This document shows positions 63,039 through 64,000 of a stretch of DNA of 64,000 nucleotides, in pieces. The notes beneath the pieces were generated by a model. That model did no database searches and had not been told where the DNA came from. It was given only the letters and a program-made list of their open reading frames with translations. Where the stretch lies: positions 68,976-132,975 of the forward strand of contig SDOX01000158.1 in NCBI GenBank assembly GCA_004565275.1, written 5' to 3'. A program made the translations under genes and the position numbers. The DNA is from Nannochloropsis salina CCMP1776 (taxonomy: Eukaryota; Sar; Eustigmatophyceae; Eustigmatales; Monodopsidaceae). How positions within the stretch are numbered: the stretch's first letter is position 1; the number at the start of each line of letters is the position of its first letter.

Positions 63039-64000
63039 TCACATCCCTCGTCGAGGCCTTTCAGAGGGCAACAAAGGCGGAGGGCGGGAAACCCTATGAG
63101 GCACGGAGGTCCTAGACGGGGCAGTCGATGCTGTGGCCGGGGACTCAGGGCTAGGGGCCACATCCTTTACCCGCATCGGAGCAGGGATTTTGTGTGTGGT
63201 CCTCGCTGCCGCCTCCACCTCTCTGAAAAAGGTTGGAGGGCCCCAAGAGGTGACCTTATTGACGATCGCGGGGGGGGCGAAGCCCCCTGGGTCGACCTGC
63301 GTGACGATCGTGAAAACGGCGTTGTGGGGCTTGCCGGGCACGGGTTGGATGATGTTGGCGCCCATGAGAATCTCAGCGCGCACGTATTTGTCCGTCCGAG
63401 GCGCCTCAGGATGCTCGGCTCCGCGGTTGACAACAACGACAGTGCCGTCTTGCAGCTTGCGGTAGTGCACAACTGTGCAGAAGTCTCGAGGTTTGAAGAA
63501 AAACATAGGTGGACTGGCCGCCCATACCACCTTGGTGTGTTCGTTGATTGCCTCCAGGTCACGACCTTCCGCGTAGAACTTGTTGTATTCAGGCACTCGC
63601 GTATTTTCGGCGAAGAGGGCGAGAATGTCGTCCGGACTGGCGGCCAGAGTGCCGCTGGCCTTGACGCAGCAGTATTTGGACACGCGCCCGTCCATGGAGG
63701 GAAGATTCTTGCGGTGCACGGTCACGCCCTTGGCGTCCGAGACGAGTTCCCACCCGTCTTCCTCTCCTTGGTCCAGGCACTCGAGCACACGACGAAGGAC
63801 TTTGTCGTTGAGGGAGTCCGCATACAGGTTGGACTCCTTGCGGGCAATCAGGTCGTCGTAGAGCCGGTTGAAATTCAAGAGCTGCTCCATCACTCGCTTC
63901 AGCGTCGCGTCAAGCTCCCCGCGCTGGTGCGACCAGTGCCGCAGCATCCGTTCCTGCTGCTCCCGCAGCCTCTCCACCACGCCTTCCAGCCGCGCTCGCT
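63039..64000 (-). CDS. START-domain lipid-transfer protein (5' partial)
   Basis: Frame open to the right window edge, so the N-terminus is missing. The visible start is a coiled coil (LREQQERMLRHWSHQRGELD, TLKRVMEQLLNF). The START domain covers about residues 70-260 of the visible part: WELVSDAKGVTVHRKNLPSM, YCCVKASGTLAASPDDILAL, INEHTKVVWAASPPMFFFKP, RDFCTVVHYRKLQDGTVVVV, RAEILMGANIIQPVPGKPHN and FTIVTQVDPGGFAPPAIVNK. The C-terminus is Pro/Ser/Arg-rich. START proteins carry sterols, phospholipids or ceramide; the ligand is not predictable. It converges on the CHI-like gene, 167 bases between stops. Confidence 0.87.
   Translation of the reverse strand, partial: RARLEGVVERLREQQERMLRHWSHQRGELDATLKRVMEQLLNFNRLYDDLIARKESNLYADSLNDKVLRRVLECLDQGEEDGWELVSDAKGVTVHRKNLPSMDGRVSKYCCVKASGTLAASPDDILALFAENTRVPEYNKFYAEGRDLEAINEHTKVVWAASPPMFFFKPRDFCTVVHYRKLQDGTVVVVNRGAEHPEAPRTDKYVRAEILMGANIIQPVPGKPHNAVFTIVTQVDPGGFAPPAIVNKVTSWGPPTFFREVEAAARTTHKIPAPMRVKDVAPSPESPATASTAPSRTSVPHRVSRPPPLLPSERPRRGM

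Overview
The window looks like nuclear DNA of a GC-rich, gene-dense photosynthetic stramenopile, most likely a eustigmatophyte such as Nannochloropsis/Microchloropsis. The evidence: genes are interrupted by short GT-AG introns (about 60 to 470 bases). Several proteins begin with a signal peptide followed by a Phe-containing stretch, the form of the bipartite plastid pre-sequence in algae with secondary red plastids (for example the acyl-ACP synthetase-like enzyme, the DUF3067 protein, the EamA transporter and the cupin oxygenase). The content is purely eukaryotic housekeeping: ribosomal protein eS7, UVRAG/VPS38, TYW2/3/4, PPR, RUS and ABCG. The genus is an inference. No CRISPR array, rRNA or convincing tRNA gene was seen.

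Layout. 1-6 kb: 3' part of a riboflavin GTP cyclohydrolase II/DHBP synthase fusion with reversed domain order, a CMC1-type CX9C protein and ribosomal protein eS7. 5.9-8.7 kb is gene-poor. 8.7-20.9 kb: acyl-CoA/ACP synthetase (with a 100-base N gap), EamA transporter, Notum-like acetylesterase, RCC1 propeller protein and UVRAG. 21.5-33.3 kb: a secreted acidic protein with a duplicated domain, two JmjC/cupin hydroxylases around two small plastid-type proteins (DUF3067 and a DnaJ-like zinc finger), then a divergent pair of OTU-fold genes. 34-51.8 kb: methylcrotonyl-CoA carboxylase alpha subunit, a large secreted multidomain protein of unknown function, a REX1-like exonuclease, a TYW3-Kelch-TYW2 wybutosine fusion, a RUS/DUF647 protein, an MMTAG2-like protein and an LCAT-like acyltransferase. 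52.5-64 kb: a seven-exon ABCG half-transporter, an AT-rich gene-poor island, a PPR protein, a MIF tautomerase, a chalcone-isomerase-like protein and a START protein cut by the right edge.

The most striking large-scale feature is strand alternation. Of 28 well-supported genes, all but two neighbouring pairs (RCC1/UVRAG and LCAT/ABCG) lie on opposite strands, so the window is a chain of convergent and divergent pairs. Many divergent spacers are only 190-690 bases and must hold both promoters. Convergent spacers fall to about 160 bases.

Reading-frame breaks in two otherwise well-conserved genes (RCC1, and the large secreted protein at 36.8-40.2 kb) fall in or beside runs of 8-10 identical C or G and look like assembly errors, not pseudogenes. 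Exon joins were worked out by hand from codon phase, splice signals and family conservation. No database search was possible.
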